DNA from: Verrucomicrobiota bacterium | Lineage (GTDB): Bacteria > Verrucomicrobiota > Verrucomicrobiia > Limisphaerales > J093 | Length of the DNA: 64,000 bases | Reading direction: 5' to 3' | NCBI GenBank assembly: GCA_029556615.1 | Contig: JAKQDD010000134.1 | Coordinates: 1 to 64,000, forward strand | Part shown: positions 29,521 to 38,412 of the stretch, in pieces | Layout of the letters: the number at the start of each line of letters is the position of its first letter | Position numbering within the stretch: the stretch's first letter is position 1 | Notes under the pieces: model-generated | Told to the model about the DNA's origin: nothing | Seen by the model: the letters and a program-made list of their open reading frames with translations, nothing else | The model's database searches: none | Program-made: the position numbers and the translations under genes

Positions 29521-31953
29521 TCAACTCGGGATGCCGACCTCGACTCGCTTGCGCCGGACAATGTCCATGATGAGCGCTTCGCCTTCGCTGGACGCGATGA
29601 AGTCTTTGGCGTGCTTGCGGTCATCGACCAGGACCAGATTGACGGCGGCAGAGCGGCCCGAGGGAGAAGCCGACCCCGCCGCCGTCGTGCCCGGAGCGCG
29701 AGTATCCTGGGCGAAGCCTGCGCCTTGAGGTTGGGCATAGAACTGGGCGGTGCGGTTGTTCATGGCGTTGACAACCCCCGCGCCGTAGTGCCGGACGGCG
29801 GCGGCGTTCAGGACGCCCTCGCCGTTCGAGAGCCGGGCCAGGATAGCGTCGTCCTTCGGGCCGCCGGGTCCGCGCACGATGCCACCTTCGGCGAACGCGC
29901 CACTGATAGCGGCGATGGCGGCGATCAGGGCCGCCGTGCCGACCAGGGCCGCGACGCCGTAGCTGGAAATGGAAGACATCAACGCGCCGGGCGCTTTCGC
30001 CGCCGCGTCCGCCGCGCCTTCGGACGTGCTGAAGGCGATGTTCTTGGCGGCCATGAGGGCGCGCTTGACGATCCATTCGGCGAACATCCGGCTGATGGCG
30101 GAGATGACGCCGTTGATGATCGAGGAACCGATGTTCCGCAGGGCGTCGCCCCAATCCATCGTGCCCTTGATCAAGCCCTCGATGCCCTGCTGAACCCCGT
30201 CGATGGCGCTGCCGATCACGTTCCCGAACTGACGGGCGACCGACTCCGCCGTCGTGCCCATCTGGTTTTCGAGTTCGGTCATCGTGGCCAGCATCTGGTC
30301 ACGGTAGGAGTACGGATCGGGGGCGTTCTCGACGCGGTTCAGTTGGGTCTGAACCCCGTGCCGCTCGCTTTCCAGTCCGCGCATGGACTGGCTGAGGTTT
30401 TCGCGGACATCGGCGTCCTTCTCGACGGCAAGGCGTTCGCGCAGTCGTTCGATTTCGCGGTCGATGAGACCGATCTCTTCGCGCAACAGAGCGATGCGCT
30501 TCTGATACTTGTCCGCTTCTCTGGTTCCGAAGTCGGAGTCGAGCCGGGCCATCTCATCGGCCACCGCCTGCCGGCGGCGTCGGAGTTCATATTCGGCTTC
30601 GCGCAACTCGCGGGCGATCCGCTTGCGCCGGTCATCGGCGGGGTCCAGTTCCAAGTCCGTGCCCCGCCCGGTCTCTGGCGCGTGCGGCAAAGGAGCCGGG
30701 AACCAGATCGACGCGAACGCCCGTTGCAGTTCCTCGAAGCCCTTCTTCCCTTCCTCGATGAACGTCTCGGCAGTCCGGGTGGCGCCTTCATAGGGCGTAG
30801 TGAAGGCATCGAGCAATGCGTCGCCCGTTTCGCCCCAAGAGGACAGCACGGAACTGGCGAGGGTCTTCATCGCCTGGGCGATCTCGATGCCCGCCGTCTT
30901 CGCCTTGTCCTTCGCCTCGCCGAAGTGACCTTGGGCGACCAACACCATTGCCTGGGCCAGCTCGCCCATCGCCCGGAGGGCCACCTTCATGTACTCAATC
31001 CAGGCGCGGATGATCTCGATGGGTTGTTCCCAAACTCGGGCGACCAGACGACCGAAGGCCACGAAGGCTTTCGCGAGCGCATCCAGATAGACCATCCACG
31101 TGCGCCACCAGACGCGCCCGGTGACGATCAGAAACTGCACGTCGAAGATGATGTAGCGCATCGCCTCCGCGAGCAGTTCGGCCCCGCGTCGGACTAAGTC
31201 ATTCTGTTTGATCCACTCGATGAGCCGGTTGGTCAGGTCGAGCAGGACGGGCAGGAGTTCCGCGAGGGCGGTCCGAGCCAAACCCTGAACCGCCAGGTGC
31301 AGCTTCTGGAAGTTGTCGTTGAGCGCGTTCGCGCCCGCTGCTGCGTCCGGTGCGACCACGAGACCGAAGGCCCGCGCTTCATCCATCATTTCCCGGATAC
31401 CGTCGGCCCCCGAGTTCAGCATCGGGATCATGCTCAGGCCCTGCTTGCCGAACAGTTCCAAGGCGAGCGTGGTCTTCTCGACTCCATTGGGCATCGCGGC
31501 GAAACGCTGGGCGATGTCGGCGAGCAGGTCCCGGTGGGGGCGGAAGTGGCCGTCGGCGGTCTTGATCTCGATGCCGAGGGTGGCGAAAGCGTCCGAGTTG
31601 GACTCGGCGGCCTTGGCGAGGAATTTTAGCGCGTTGTGAAGTTCCTCAGCGGAGGACTCCGAGATGGTCGCGGCGTAGTCGAGGGCCGTGAGTTCATCGG
31701 CGACGATGCCGAGCTTCTGGCCGGCCTCCGCCGCCTTGTCCATGTCACCGAGCGCCTGTTTGAGTTCGGCCCCGACGCGATAGACCGACAGACCGGCGAG
31801 GAGCGTGCTGCCGATGGAGAGCGCGAAGCCTCGCATCCGGCCCGCCGCCATTTCGAGCGGCCCGGTGACGGCCTCACGCAGACGGCGCATGCCCGCCTGG
31901 ACCGTAGCGAGTCCAGTCAGCTTGACGACAACTTCAACGGTGTCGGCGGGCAT
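29521..31953 (-). CDS. Phage tail tape measure protein
   Basis: 810 aa, helical/coiled-coil, upstream of tail tip genes and downstream of tail chaperone genes. Confidence 0.85.
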   Translation of the reverse strand: MPADTVEVVVKLTGLATVQAGMRRLREAVTGPLEMAAGRMRGFALSIGSTLLAGLSVYRVGAELKQALGDMDKAAEAGQKLGIVADELTALDYAATISESSAEELHNALKFLAKAAESNSDAFATLGIEIKTADGHFRPHRDLLADIAQRFAAMPNGVEKTTLALELFGKQGLSMIPMLNSGADGIREMMDEARAFGLVVAPDAAAGANALNDNFQKLHLAVQGLARTALAELLPVLLDLTNRLIEWIKQNDLVRRGAELLAEAMRYIIFDVQFLIVTGRVWWRTWMVYLDALAKAFVAFGRLVARVWEQPIEIIRAWIEYMKVALRAMGELAQAMVLVAQGHFGEAKDKAKTAGIEIAQAMKTLASSVLSSWGETGDALLDAFTTPYEGATRTAETFIEEGKKGFEELQRAFASIWFPAPLPHAPETGRGTDLELDPADDRRKRIARELREAEYELRRRRQAVADEMARLDSDFGTREADKYQKRIALLREEIGLIDREIERLRERLAVEKDADVRENLSQSMRGLESERHGVQTQLNRVENAPDPYSYRDQMLATMTELENQMGTTAESVARQFGNVIGSAIDGVQQGIEGLIKGTMDWGDALRNIGSSIINGVISAISRMFAEWIVKRALMAAKNIAFSTSEGAADAAAKAPGALMSSISSYGVAALVGTAALIAAIAAISGAFAEGGIVRGPGGPKDDAILARLSNGEGVLNAAAVRHYGAGVVNAMNNRTAQFYAQPQGAGFAQDTRAPGTTAAGSASPSGRSAAVNLVLVDDRKHAKDFIASSEGEALIMDIVRRKRVEVGIPS

Positions 31954-31957
31954 CGGT

Positions 31958-32182
31958 TCAGGTCCCTCCGGTCAGCAGGCCCGAGGCGAGCGCCTTGCCC
32001 GCCAGCGCGGTGCGCTTGGAAGCGGCGTCCAGAAACGCCAGGAACTGACGCAGTGTCAGTCCCATCACCCACGCGGGCGGGTAGCCCTGCCAGACCAGGA
32101 AATCGACAGCCCGCGTCAGCGGGCGCTCGCGGTCACGTTGAACACGCCGCGCAGGGACTGGCCCACCCCCCGGAATTTTCCC
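31958..32182 (-). CDS. -1 frame extension of tail assembly chaperone (gpT-like) via predicted frameshift at GGGAAAA
   Basis: ORF in exact -1 frame: IPGGGPVPARRVQRDRERPLTRAVDFLVWQGYPPAWVMGLTLRQFLAFLDAASKRTALAGKALASGLLTGGT. Confidence 0.75.
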   Translation of the reverse strand, partial: GKIPGGGPVPARRVQRDRERPLTRAVDFLVWQGYPPAWVMGLTLRQFLAFLDAASKRTALAGKALASGLLTGGT

Positions 32183-32526
32183 AGCAGGTCCTCCCGGAAG
32201 TTGGTTTGCACCGCCGCTTCGAGCAGGGTGAGCGCCTGCGAGGCGGACAGCGCATCCAGCCGTTCCTGTGGCAGGCCGGTGGCCTTTGCCAGCAGCGTAT
32301 TGGCCAGCTCTCCGCTGGAGAGCACCGCTTCGCGCAGCTTCTCGGCATTCAGTCGGAAGGACCCGTCCGGCCCGACCGCCTGCGCGCCGAGCACCTGTTC
32401 GATGCTGTGGGCCAGCTTTTCGAGGAACCGCAGGGTGTCGACCCAACGCAGTTCCCGCACTTGGACCTTTTCGGTCCCGATGTCCACGACCCGCACGGGG
32501 TCGAGCAGTTCCAGTTCAGTTTCCAT
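32116..32526 (-). CDS. Phage tail assembly chaperone (gpG-like)
   Basis: Located between tail tube and tape measure; contains in-frame slippery heptamer. Confidence 0.7.
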   Translation of the reverse strand: METELELLDPVRVVDIGTEKVQVRELRWVDTLRFLEKLAHSIEQVLGAQAVGPDGSFRLNAEKLREAVLSSGELANTLLAKATGLPQERLDALSASQALTLLEAAVQTNFREDLLGKFRGVGQSLRGVFNVTASAR

Positions 32527-32585
32527 CGCGCTCCAGTTGTTCGGGGGCCGCCTGACGCGACGATCCCCTCAAGGGTTAGCCCGCG

Positions 32586-33335
32586 TCAGGGCTGGTAACG
32601 GCGTTTGATCGTGGGCGCCGAAGTCGGGGTGGCGCGCACGGTGTACTTCCCAAACTCGCCGGTCTGTTCGGGCCAGGCGGTTACCGTCAGGCAACCGGTG
32701 AAGGTAATCTCGCGCAGCGGCACGCCACTGAACTGATTCGTTTCGAGGATCTTGATGGACCCGCGGAACAGCACCTGGCTGTTGGCGGTGTAGTTCTCGA
32801 ACGTGAGCGCCGCATTGCCGAAGGTCAGGCTGATGTCATCGCCGTCCGACAACGTGACGCTCCCCGCCAGGATCGTGATGATGCCGGTGTTGAGGTCGAG
32901 GGTGTAGTCGGTCCCTTCCACCAGGCTGGTCACACCCTTCTTGACCACGACGGTATTGAGGTTGACTACGCCCACGAAGAAGCAGCGGCCTTTCTTGATG
33001 CCCGTGATCGTGGCCGTGCCGGCCGGGGCGGTGGCCGCTGCCTGGTTCACACTGGACGGAGTCGTGGCCAGGTTGAGCAGCCGGTGGTTGAACACGTCCA
33101 TTTCATCAAGGGTGAACTCCCACTTGTTGTGGACGGTATCCAGTTGCTCGTCATTGACGTAGCGGAAGCCGCCCTGGGCGACCATGCGCTGCTTGTACTG
33201 GTTCTCGGGCACGTGCTTGTAGTCGGCGACGTTGCCGCAGTCCAGGTAGCCAGACTCGCCGCTCGGTTGAACGAACAGGCGAGCGGTCAGTTTCTCGTGG
33301 GCCTCGATGTGGCCCAGGGTGATTTGGGTAGGCAT
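32586..33335 (-). CDS. Phage tail tube protein
   Basis: Position and beta-rich sequence upstream of chaperone/tape measure. Confidence 0.7.
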   Translation of the reverse strand: MPTQITLGHIEAHEKLTARLFVQPSGESGYLDCGNVADYKHVPENQYKQRMVAQGGFRYVNDEQLDTVHNKWEFTLDEMDVFNHRLLNLATTPSSVNQAAATAPAGTATITGIKKGRCFFVGVVNLNTVVVKKGVTSLVEGTDYTLDLNTGIITILAGSVTLSDGDDISLTFGNAALTFENYTANSQVLFRGSIKILETNQFSGVPLREITFTGCLTVTAWPEQTGEFGKYTVRATPTSAPTIKRRYQP

Positions 33336-33338
33336 GAG

Positions 33339-33512
33339 TTACTCCGTTTCGGTGGGTTCAGGTTGGGGATTGATGGTTGGGTCGGCGTCGGGTTCCCGAG
33401 CTGCGTCCGCTTCGATGAGGTTACGGGCGCACGGTTCGGGCAAATCGAGCACGGTGCCAGGGGCGAACTTCCTTCCGTTCACCCAGTGTTCTTGGAGCAG
33501 TTGAATGTTCAT
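33339..33512 (-). CDS. Small phage protein (57 aa), absent from ORF track
   Basis: MNIQLLQEHWVNGRKFAPGTVLDLPEPCARNLIEADAAREPDADPTINPQPEPTETE; fills gap between tail genes; overlaps next ORF by ATGA. Confidence 0.7.
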   Translation of the reverse strand: MNIQLLQEHWVNGRKFAPGTVLDLPEPCARNLIEADAAREPDADPTINPQPEPTETE

Positions 33513-34018
33513 CGGGGGCGGGTGGCTTGCGCTTCCTTGAGGAGGCGCTGATAAGTCGCGTCGGGTGTCGCGGAGCGGGTGGCCGCCAACGCAGCCGGCT
33601 TGGCCGTCAGTGCCAGGTCCAGCCCGGACCGAGCGCCGACGATGAAGGCGCGCACGTTGGAGTCGCCGCTGAGTTCAACCTGCTTGCCCAGGATCAAATC
33701 GATGAACATCACGCTGCCGGTGAGTGCGAGATTCCCTTCGGGGCTGGACAACCAGTTCAGGCCGTTGGTCGCGGCGATGCTCGCGGCGGTGGCGAGGTCC
33801 CACTTCCCGGAAGCTTCCAGGGCGGCGAAGCCCTCACGGGCCTTTTCGAGTTGGGCGCGCGAGTCCGGTTGCTTGATCAGGAGCGCCTTGGCCGAGGAAT
33901 AGGCGGCGAGGCGCGTGACCGTTTCGATGCGCGAGGGAGTGACCCACGTCGGCAGCGTCGTGCAGCCAACGGCCAGGGCGAACAGGGCGATGGGGATTAG
34001 GGCGAGTTTGGGCTTCAT
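33509..34018 (-). CDS. Phage lipoprotein, unknown
   Basis: LALIPIALFALAVGCTT lipobox. Confidence 0.5.
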   Translation of the reverse strand: MKPKLALIPIALFALAVGCTTLPTWVTPSRIETVTRLAAYSSAKALLIKQPDSRAQLEKAREGFAALEASGKWDLATAASIAATNGLNWLSSPEGNLALTGSVMFIDLILGKQVELSGDSNVRAFIVGARSGLDLALTAKPAALAATRSATPDATYQRLLKEAQATRPR

Positions 34019-34350
34019 GGGGTTCGAGGTTGGTGGTGACGGTCTCGTTCGAGTTCCGCTTCCCGATAGAAGCAGGGGCGCGAACGAAGCTCTTCGGTCA
34101 ACGCGTTGATGGTGGAGAGGGTCGCGGTCGCCTGATTCATCATCTGGCGCACGAGCCAGGCGCTAAACAGGAGCGACACGATAGCGGTGACCAGGGAAAG
34201 CCAGACCACGTCCTTTTCCCGCGCCACGTCGGCGGCGCGCAGGATCGGGTCCACGGCTTCGGAGGTCGCGGCGACCAGGGACAGGCAGGCCATCAGCCAG
34301 AGGGCGACCGCCACCCAGGACAAACGGTGCAAAGTCTCGACACGCTTCAT
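34015..34350 (-). CDS. Two-TM membrane protein, holin-like candidate
   Basis: LSWVAVALWLMACLSLVAA and VVWLSLVTAIVSLLFSAWLV segments. Confidence 0.45.
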   Translation of the reverse strand: MKRVETLHRLSWVAVALWLMACLSLVAATSEAVDPILRAADVAREKDVVWLSLVTAIVSLLFSAWLVRQMMNQATATLSTINALTEELRSRPCFYREAELERDRHHQPRTP

Positions 34351-34805
34351 AGGGTTCCGGTCGTAGTCAGGGGCTTCACGTAGGCGGTGGTGAGAAGGTT
34401 CAGGATGACCCGATTGGTGCCGTCCACCTTGCCCAAGTTCTGCCAAGCCGGGTCATACATCTGGAACTCGAACCGCCCCTTGCGCCCGCTGAGCGCTTCC
34501 AGGCCGGATTGCAGCAGCTTTTCCCAGGGCAGGTTCAGCCCACCGTGGCGGTTTCGTTCGACGTTCTCCTCGATGACGATGGGGACATAGACCAGATGCG
34601 CGGCCACGCCGTCATTGGCCAGCGCCGGAATGCCGAAACTGGCGATTTGCCACACGATCAGGACGACGCCTTCGGTCTTGAGCGCGTGTTCGCGTCCGGG
34701 CGTGCGTTCATAAGTGCCGTCATCGAGCAGTACCGGAACACCCGCCAGCGTCGGATGCGCCTCGAGGCCCTCTTTGACCGCCGCTTGAATTTCCCAGAGG
34801 TTCAT
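34347..34805 (-). CDS. Phage tail terminator/completion-like protein
   Basis: 152 aa, order in head-tail connector region. Confidence 0.5.
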   Translation of the reverse strand: MNLWEIQAAVKEGLEAHPTLAGVPVLLDDGTYERTPGREHALKTEGVVLIVWQIASFGIPALANDGVAAHLVYVPIVIEENVERNRHGGLNLPWEKLLQSGLEALSGRKGRFEFQMYDPAWQNLGKVDGTNRVILNLLTTAYVKPLTTTGTL

Positions 34806-35524
34806 TTGTGGAAGCCTCCTTTACGGGATGCGTCGGCAGCGGCTTTCTCGATGGAAGCGACAATCTCCCGGCGGCGGGCGCGAAAGGCACCGCTCAGAAC
34901 ACGGTCCACTTCGGTATCCGCGGCCCACTCGCTGTGATTCAGCATCCGCACGTAGGGATTGAGGCTTTGGGTCCGGTCTTCGACCGATCCGGTGCCGGCG
35001 TGTCGCGCCATCCAATCGGGTACGCTGCCGCCCAACTGCGTGACGGCTTTCACCCAACCGGCCTTTGCGCGACCGACGCGCTGTTGAACCTGGCGGATGT
35101 AGTCGCGAACTTCAGTCGCGTCCGGCGTCGCCACCTTCGCCGACTTTCTCACGCGCCCGCGCGAATCGCGTTTAGACGTGTGCAGTTCGGGACTGAACGG
35201 CTTTACGGCGAACCCGGCGAAGGGACCTGTTTTGAACTTGGCCAGCACGACTTGCAGGGCGGTGTAGTCGCGCTCTCGAATCAGCTTGCGGATGCCGCGG
35301 CTTTTGAAATCGGCGACGCGTAGGGGCGTGACGGCGCGTTGAATGTCGCGGGCCACGGCCTTGCGGCCCTGAGCGCGAGTGGCCGGCGGCGTGAACTGGA
35401 TCAGTTTCTTGCCGAGCAGCATCGACTGATACCGCACCGCCTGGCGGGCGTCCTTGCCCAACGCCACCACGTAGCGGCTGACCGCGTCGTTGAACTCGCG
35501 GGTCTGGACGGTGAGGTCAAGCAT
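34802..35524 (-). CDS. Phage minor head-tail (HK97 gp10-like) protein
   Basis: Order and basic composition. Confidence 0.45.
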   Translation of the reverse strand: MLDLTVQTREFNDAVSRYVVALGKDARQAVRYQSMLLGKKLIQFTPPATRAQGRKAVARDIQRAVTPLRVADFKSRGIRKLIRERDYTALQVVLAKFKTGPFAGFAVKPFSPELHTSKRDSRGRVRKSAKVATPDATEVRDYIRQVQQRVGRAKAGWVKAVTQLGGSVPDWMARHAGTGSVEDRTQSLNPYVRMLNHSEWAADTEVDRVLSGAFRARRREIVASIEKAAADASRKGGFHK

Positions 35525-35849
35525 GGGCGACCTCCACCGTGAAGCGGACCAGCAGATTATTAGGCGTGTCCTCGACCGCCACCACGCGATGACTTCCGCC
35601 GTCGCTGGTCAGTTCATCGCCGACGGCGACCTTGGGCAGCCCGTCGCGCAGGGCATAGAAGCTGTCTTGGCTGCGTTCCTCCGGGCCGAACGCATACTCG
35701 CCTTCCGCCGCCGGGGCGGCCTTGAACCCCGGCGCGTGATCCGCGAGCGCGGTAAACTCAGTTCCGCTGCGGACATGCGTCAAGCGACGCCCGCGCACCA
35801 GCAAGTGGGCGCGGATGCCGGCCAGGCGACATTGTTCAATGATCGTCAC
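35517..35849 (-). CDS. Phage head-tail joining protein-like
   Basis: Order; GDELTSDGGSHRVVAVEDTPNN beta pattern. Confidence 0.45.
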   Translation of the reverse strand: MTIIEQCRLAGIRAHLLVRGRRLTHVRSGTEFTALADHAPGFKAAPAAEGEYAFGPEERSQDSFYALRDGLPKVAVGDELTSDGGSHRVVAVEDTPNNLLVRFTVEVAHA

Positions 35850-36061
35850 GTGCCCTCACTGCCGGGTTTGGTCTTCTTGGGTTTGGCGGAAGCGGACTGC
35901 TGGGGTTGGTTCAGCAGCCAGGCCACATCGCGGTTCCGCCGGGCCAGCCTGCGCAACCGGGCGTCGCGGCCTTTCTCGACCTGCATGCGCTGCACGCGCT
36001 TCAGGTCCAGGGCCGTCAGCGCTACTGGTTGCGGGTAGGGATCGACTTTGGGCGTGCTCAT
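35846..36061 (-). CDS. Small phage protein
   Basis: 71 aa, ATGA overlap. Confidence 0.4.
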   Translation of the reverse strand: MSTPKVDPYPQPVALTALDLKRVQRMQVEKGRDARLRRLARRNRDVAWLLNQPQQSASAKPKKTKPGSEGT

Positions 36062-36067
36062 GGCGGG

Positions 36068-37093
36068 TTATCCGTTGGTGCGGATGCAGATGGCACCCAC
36101 GCGGTTGGCGGTCGCCAGCACCAGATTCCAGTTGGCGATGGTTCCGAGTTCGGCGTTGCTCGGACTCTCGGCGGCGGGCGTGCCCACCCACTTCATGCCG
36201 TTCAAGTGCATCACGAACCGGGTCCGGTCGTAGATGATCTCGTTATTGAGCCCGAACTTCTTCTCCATCTGGAGCGCGGCCACATCCACCACGTCGGTCT
36301 TCTGCGGCTTCTCGCCCTTGGCGATGATGCCCTTGGCGAGCAGGTAGGTGTCATACACGAACCCGTTGGTGGTGCCGGCGCGGACCAGCGATTCGCTGGT
36401 GTAGATCGGAATGCCCCGGTAGGTGCGGATGGTCCACGGCCCCCGGCTGGCCTTGTCGAAGCTGGTCTCATCGGCCAGTTCGAGCGCCGCCAGGATGGTG
36501 GGATGGAGCCAGAGCGCGCCGTCCATGAGGTCATCGGCCAGTTCACCCATCAGGCTCTTGGCGTGGATGAACAGTTCGACGCTCATCAACTGGTCGGCGG
36601 TCGCCCCGTCGCCCGACTCATCGAAGGCGTCCACGCGGACAGGCTTCAACGGGGCGGCGACACCGGACGCGCCCGCCGAACCGAACGCCCCGCGCACCAT
36701 CGCCAGCAGGGTCTTCTGGCGCTGCTTGAGTCGGCGCTGGACCATCTGGGCGGTGATTTCGCCCACCGGGTCTTCGCCCGACAGTTGGGCCGCGAACGCG
36801 GTGGCCGAGCTTTTGCAGACCCGGTTGCAGGCGACGGCCTTCATCTGGCCGGACGTGATCTTGTTGTCCACGGCCGGTTCGGTGTTCTCGACCTGGATTT
36901 CGTCATCCTGGTCGGTGATGTCCTTGAAGAAGGGGATCATCGCGACTTCGCCCGGCCCGGAAGCGAGTTCCGCGGCTTTGGGGTTATCGACGACGACGCC
37001 CGAGTTGAACAGGATCGGGAACGTGGCCTGTTTTTCCCGCATGGTTTGAAGCCAGATGTCGGGAATCCAGAGGTCGCTGATCGTGGTAGGCAT
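36068..37093 (-). CDS. Phage major capsid protein
   Basis: MPTTISDLWIPDIWLQTMREKQATFPILFNSGVVVDN...; position downstream of protease/scaffold. Confidence 0.85.
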   Translation of the reverse strand: MPTTISDLWIPDIWLQTMREKQATFPILFNSGVVVDNPKAAELASGPGEVAMIPFFKDITDQDDEIQVENTEPAVDNKITSGQMKAVACNRVCKSSATAFAAQLSGEDPVGEITAQMVQRRLKQRQKTLLAMVRGAFGSAGASGVAAPLKPVRVDAFDESGDGATADQLMSVELFIHAKSLMGELADDLMDGALWLHPTILAALELADETSFDKASRGPWTIRTYRGIPIYTSESLVRAGTTNGFVYDTYLLAKGIIAKGEKPQKTDVVDVAALQMEKKFGLNNEIIYDRTRFVMHLNGMKWVGTPAAESPSNAELGTIANWNLVLATANRVGAICIRTNG

Positions 37094-37127
37094 AGAAGTG
37101 TGGTGCTGAGTGGTGTTGGGTCAGGGT

Positions 37128-37553
37128 TCAGGACTGCGGGCGGAGTTCGGCGAGGGAACCGACGCCCTTGACCGCCAGCACGCGCTGGGTCGGCGTCAGA
37201 TCGGTCTGCGCGGGCGCTTCCTTGTGGTCGGCGGCTTTCGGACGCAGGCCCAGCTTCTGGACCTCCGCCGCCACCGCCGTGTTGAAGTCCGCCATCTTGG
37301 CGGTCAGTTGCGCGTTCTCGGCCTTCAACCGGGTGAGTTCCTCGCCCGCCACCTTCGCGGCGGTTTCGAGCGGGCCAATTCGACCGGCCAGTTGATCTGC
37401 GCGTTGGGATGCGGCAGCCGTCTGCTGCTGCGCCGTTTCGAGCAGATCGGTCGCGGCGGTCAGTTCCGCCGTCAGCCGCTGGTTGTCGGCGGTGAGCCGT
37501 TCATTGATGGCCAGGATGTCTTCCTGGTCCGGGATGTTGATCTTGTCAGGCAT
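37128..37553 (-). CDS. Coiled-coil scaffold-like protein
   Basis: Heptad-rich ERLTADNQRLTAELTAATDLLETAQQQ between protease and capsid. Confidence 0.6.
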   Translation of the reverse strand: MPDKINIPDQEDILAINERLTADNQRLTAELTAATDLLETAQQQTAAASQRADQLAGRIGPLETAAKVAGEELTRLKAENAQLTAKMADFNTAVAAEVQKLGLRPKAADHKEAPAQTDLTPTQRVLAVKGVGSLAELRPQS

Positions 37554-37584
37554 AGGTCATGACTTTCTTGCAGGAGCGGGAACG

Positions 37585-38412
37585 TTACGCTTCACGCGCC
37601 AATCGGCGGGCTACCGCCTTGGCGTAATCGAGGTCTCCGAGGGCATCCACCAACCCCTGGCGCTTGGCTTGGTGTCCGTCGAACACCTGGCCTTGCATGG
37701 CATCGTCGGGAACCCCTTCGCGGGCGCGCAAGACATCGGCGCGGAACACGTCGAAGGACCGCTGCGCCTGCCGGGTGAACTCGGCGGCGTGGTCTTCGCT
37801 GATCGGCGCGCCCGACATCCCCGCCGCTTTGAAGGTCCCCTCCTTGTTCGTGAACACCTTCACTTCGATGCCGGCATTGGCCAGCATCCGGTGGAAGTCC
37901 ACCACCGACACGTAAGCCCCGATGCTGCCCACCATCGCGCTCCGGGTGGCCACGACGGCGGACGCTTGGGAACCGATCCAGTAGGCCAGGGAGCACATCA
38001 TGCCCCCGACCCAGGACACGGTGGGCTTGGCCGATTTGAAGACCGCATCGGCGATCTCCGCGCCGCCGACCGAGAATCCGCCGGGCGAGTTGACGTTCAG
38101 AATGATGGCCTTGGCTTCCGGGTCGGTTTCTAGGCGGCGGAAAGCGGACAGCACTTCGGCGCTGTCCTCGAACCCGTCGAAGAACATCTCCCCCAGGTCG
38201 GGCCGGTAGGCCAACACGCCGCTGACTTCGAGGACCCCGATTCCGTTCTCGACCATAGCGCGGGGCGCCAATGCCTGACGCGCCTTGCGCCAGGATTCGG
38301 GTTCGCCCGCAGCCGGCTGAAGAACTCCGCGCAGCAACGCTTGCGCCGCTCGGACTTCAATCAGCGGCACCTGCGTCGCCAGCATCGTCAGAAGACTTTT
38401 CTGCATCGTCAC
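37585..38412 (-). CDS. S49/SppA-like phage prohead protease
   Basis: AIILNVNSPGGFSVGGAEIADAVFKS...AMVGSIGAYVSVVDFHRMLANAGIEVKVFTNKEGTFKAAG. Confidence 0.9.
   Translation of the reverse strand: MTMQKSLLTMLATQVPLIEVRAAQALLRGVLQPAAGEPESWRKARQALAPRAMVENGIGVLEVSGVLAYRPDLGEMFFDGFEDSAEVLSAFRRLETDPEAKAIILNVNSPGGFSVGGAEIADAVFKSAKPTVSWVGGMMCSLAYWIGSQASAVVATRSAMVGSIGAYVSVVDFHRMLANAGIEVKVFTNKEGTFKAAGMSGAPISEDHAAEFTRQAQRSFDVFRADVLRAREGVPDDAMQGQVFDGHQAKRQGLVDALGDLDYAKAVARRLAREA

Noticed and set aside
35339-36061. Plus-strand ORFs in the phage connector region
   Set aside because: Shadow frames of coherent minus-strand phage genes.
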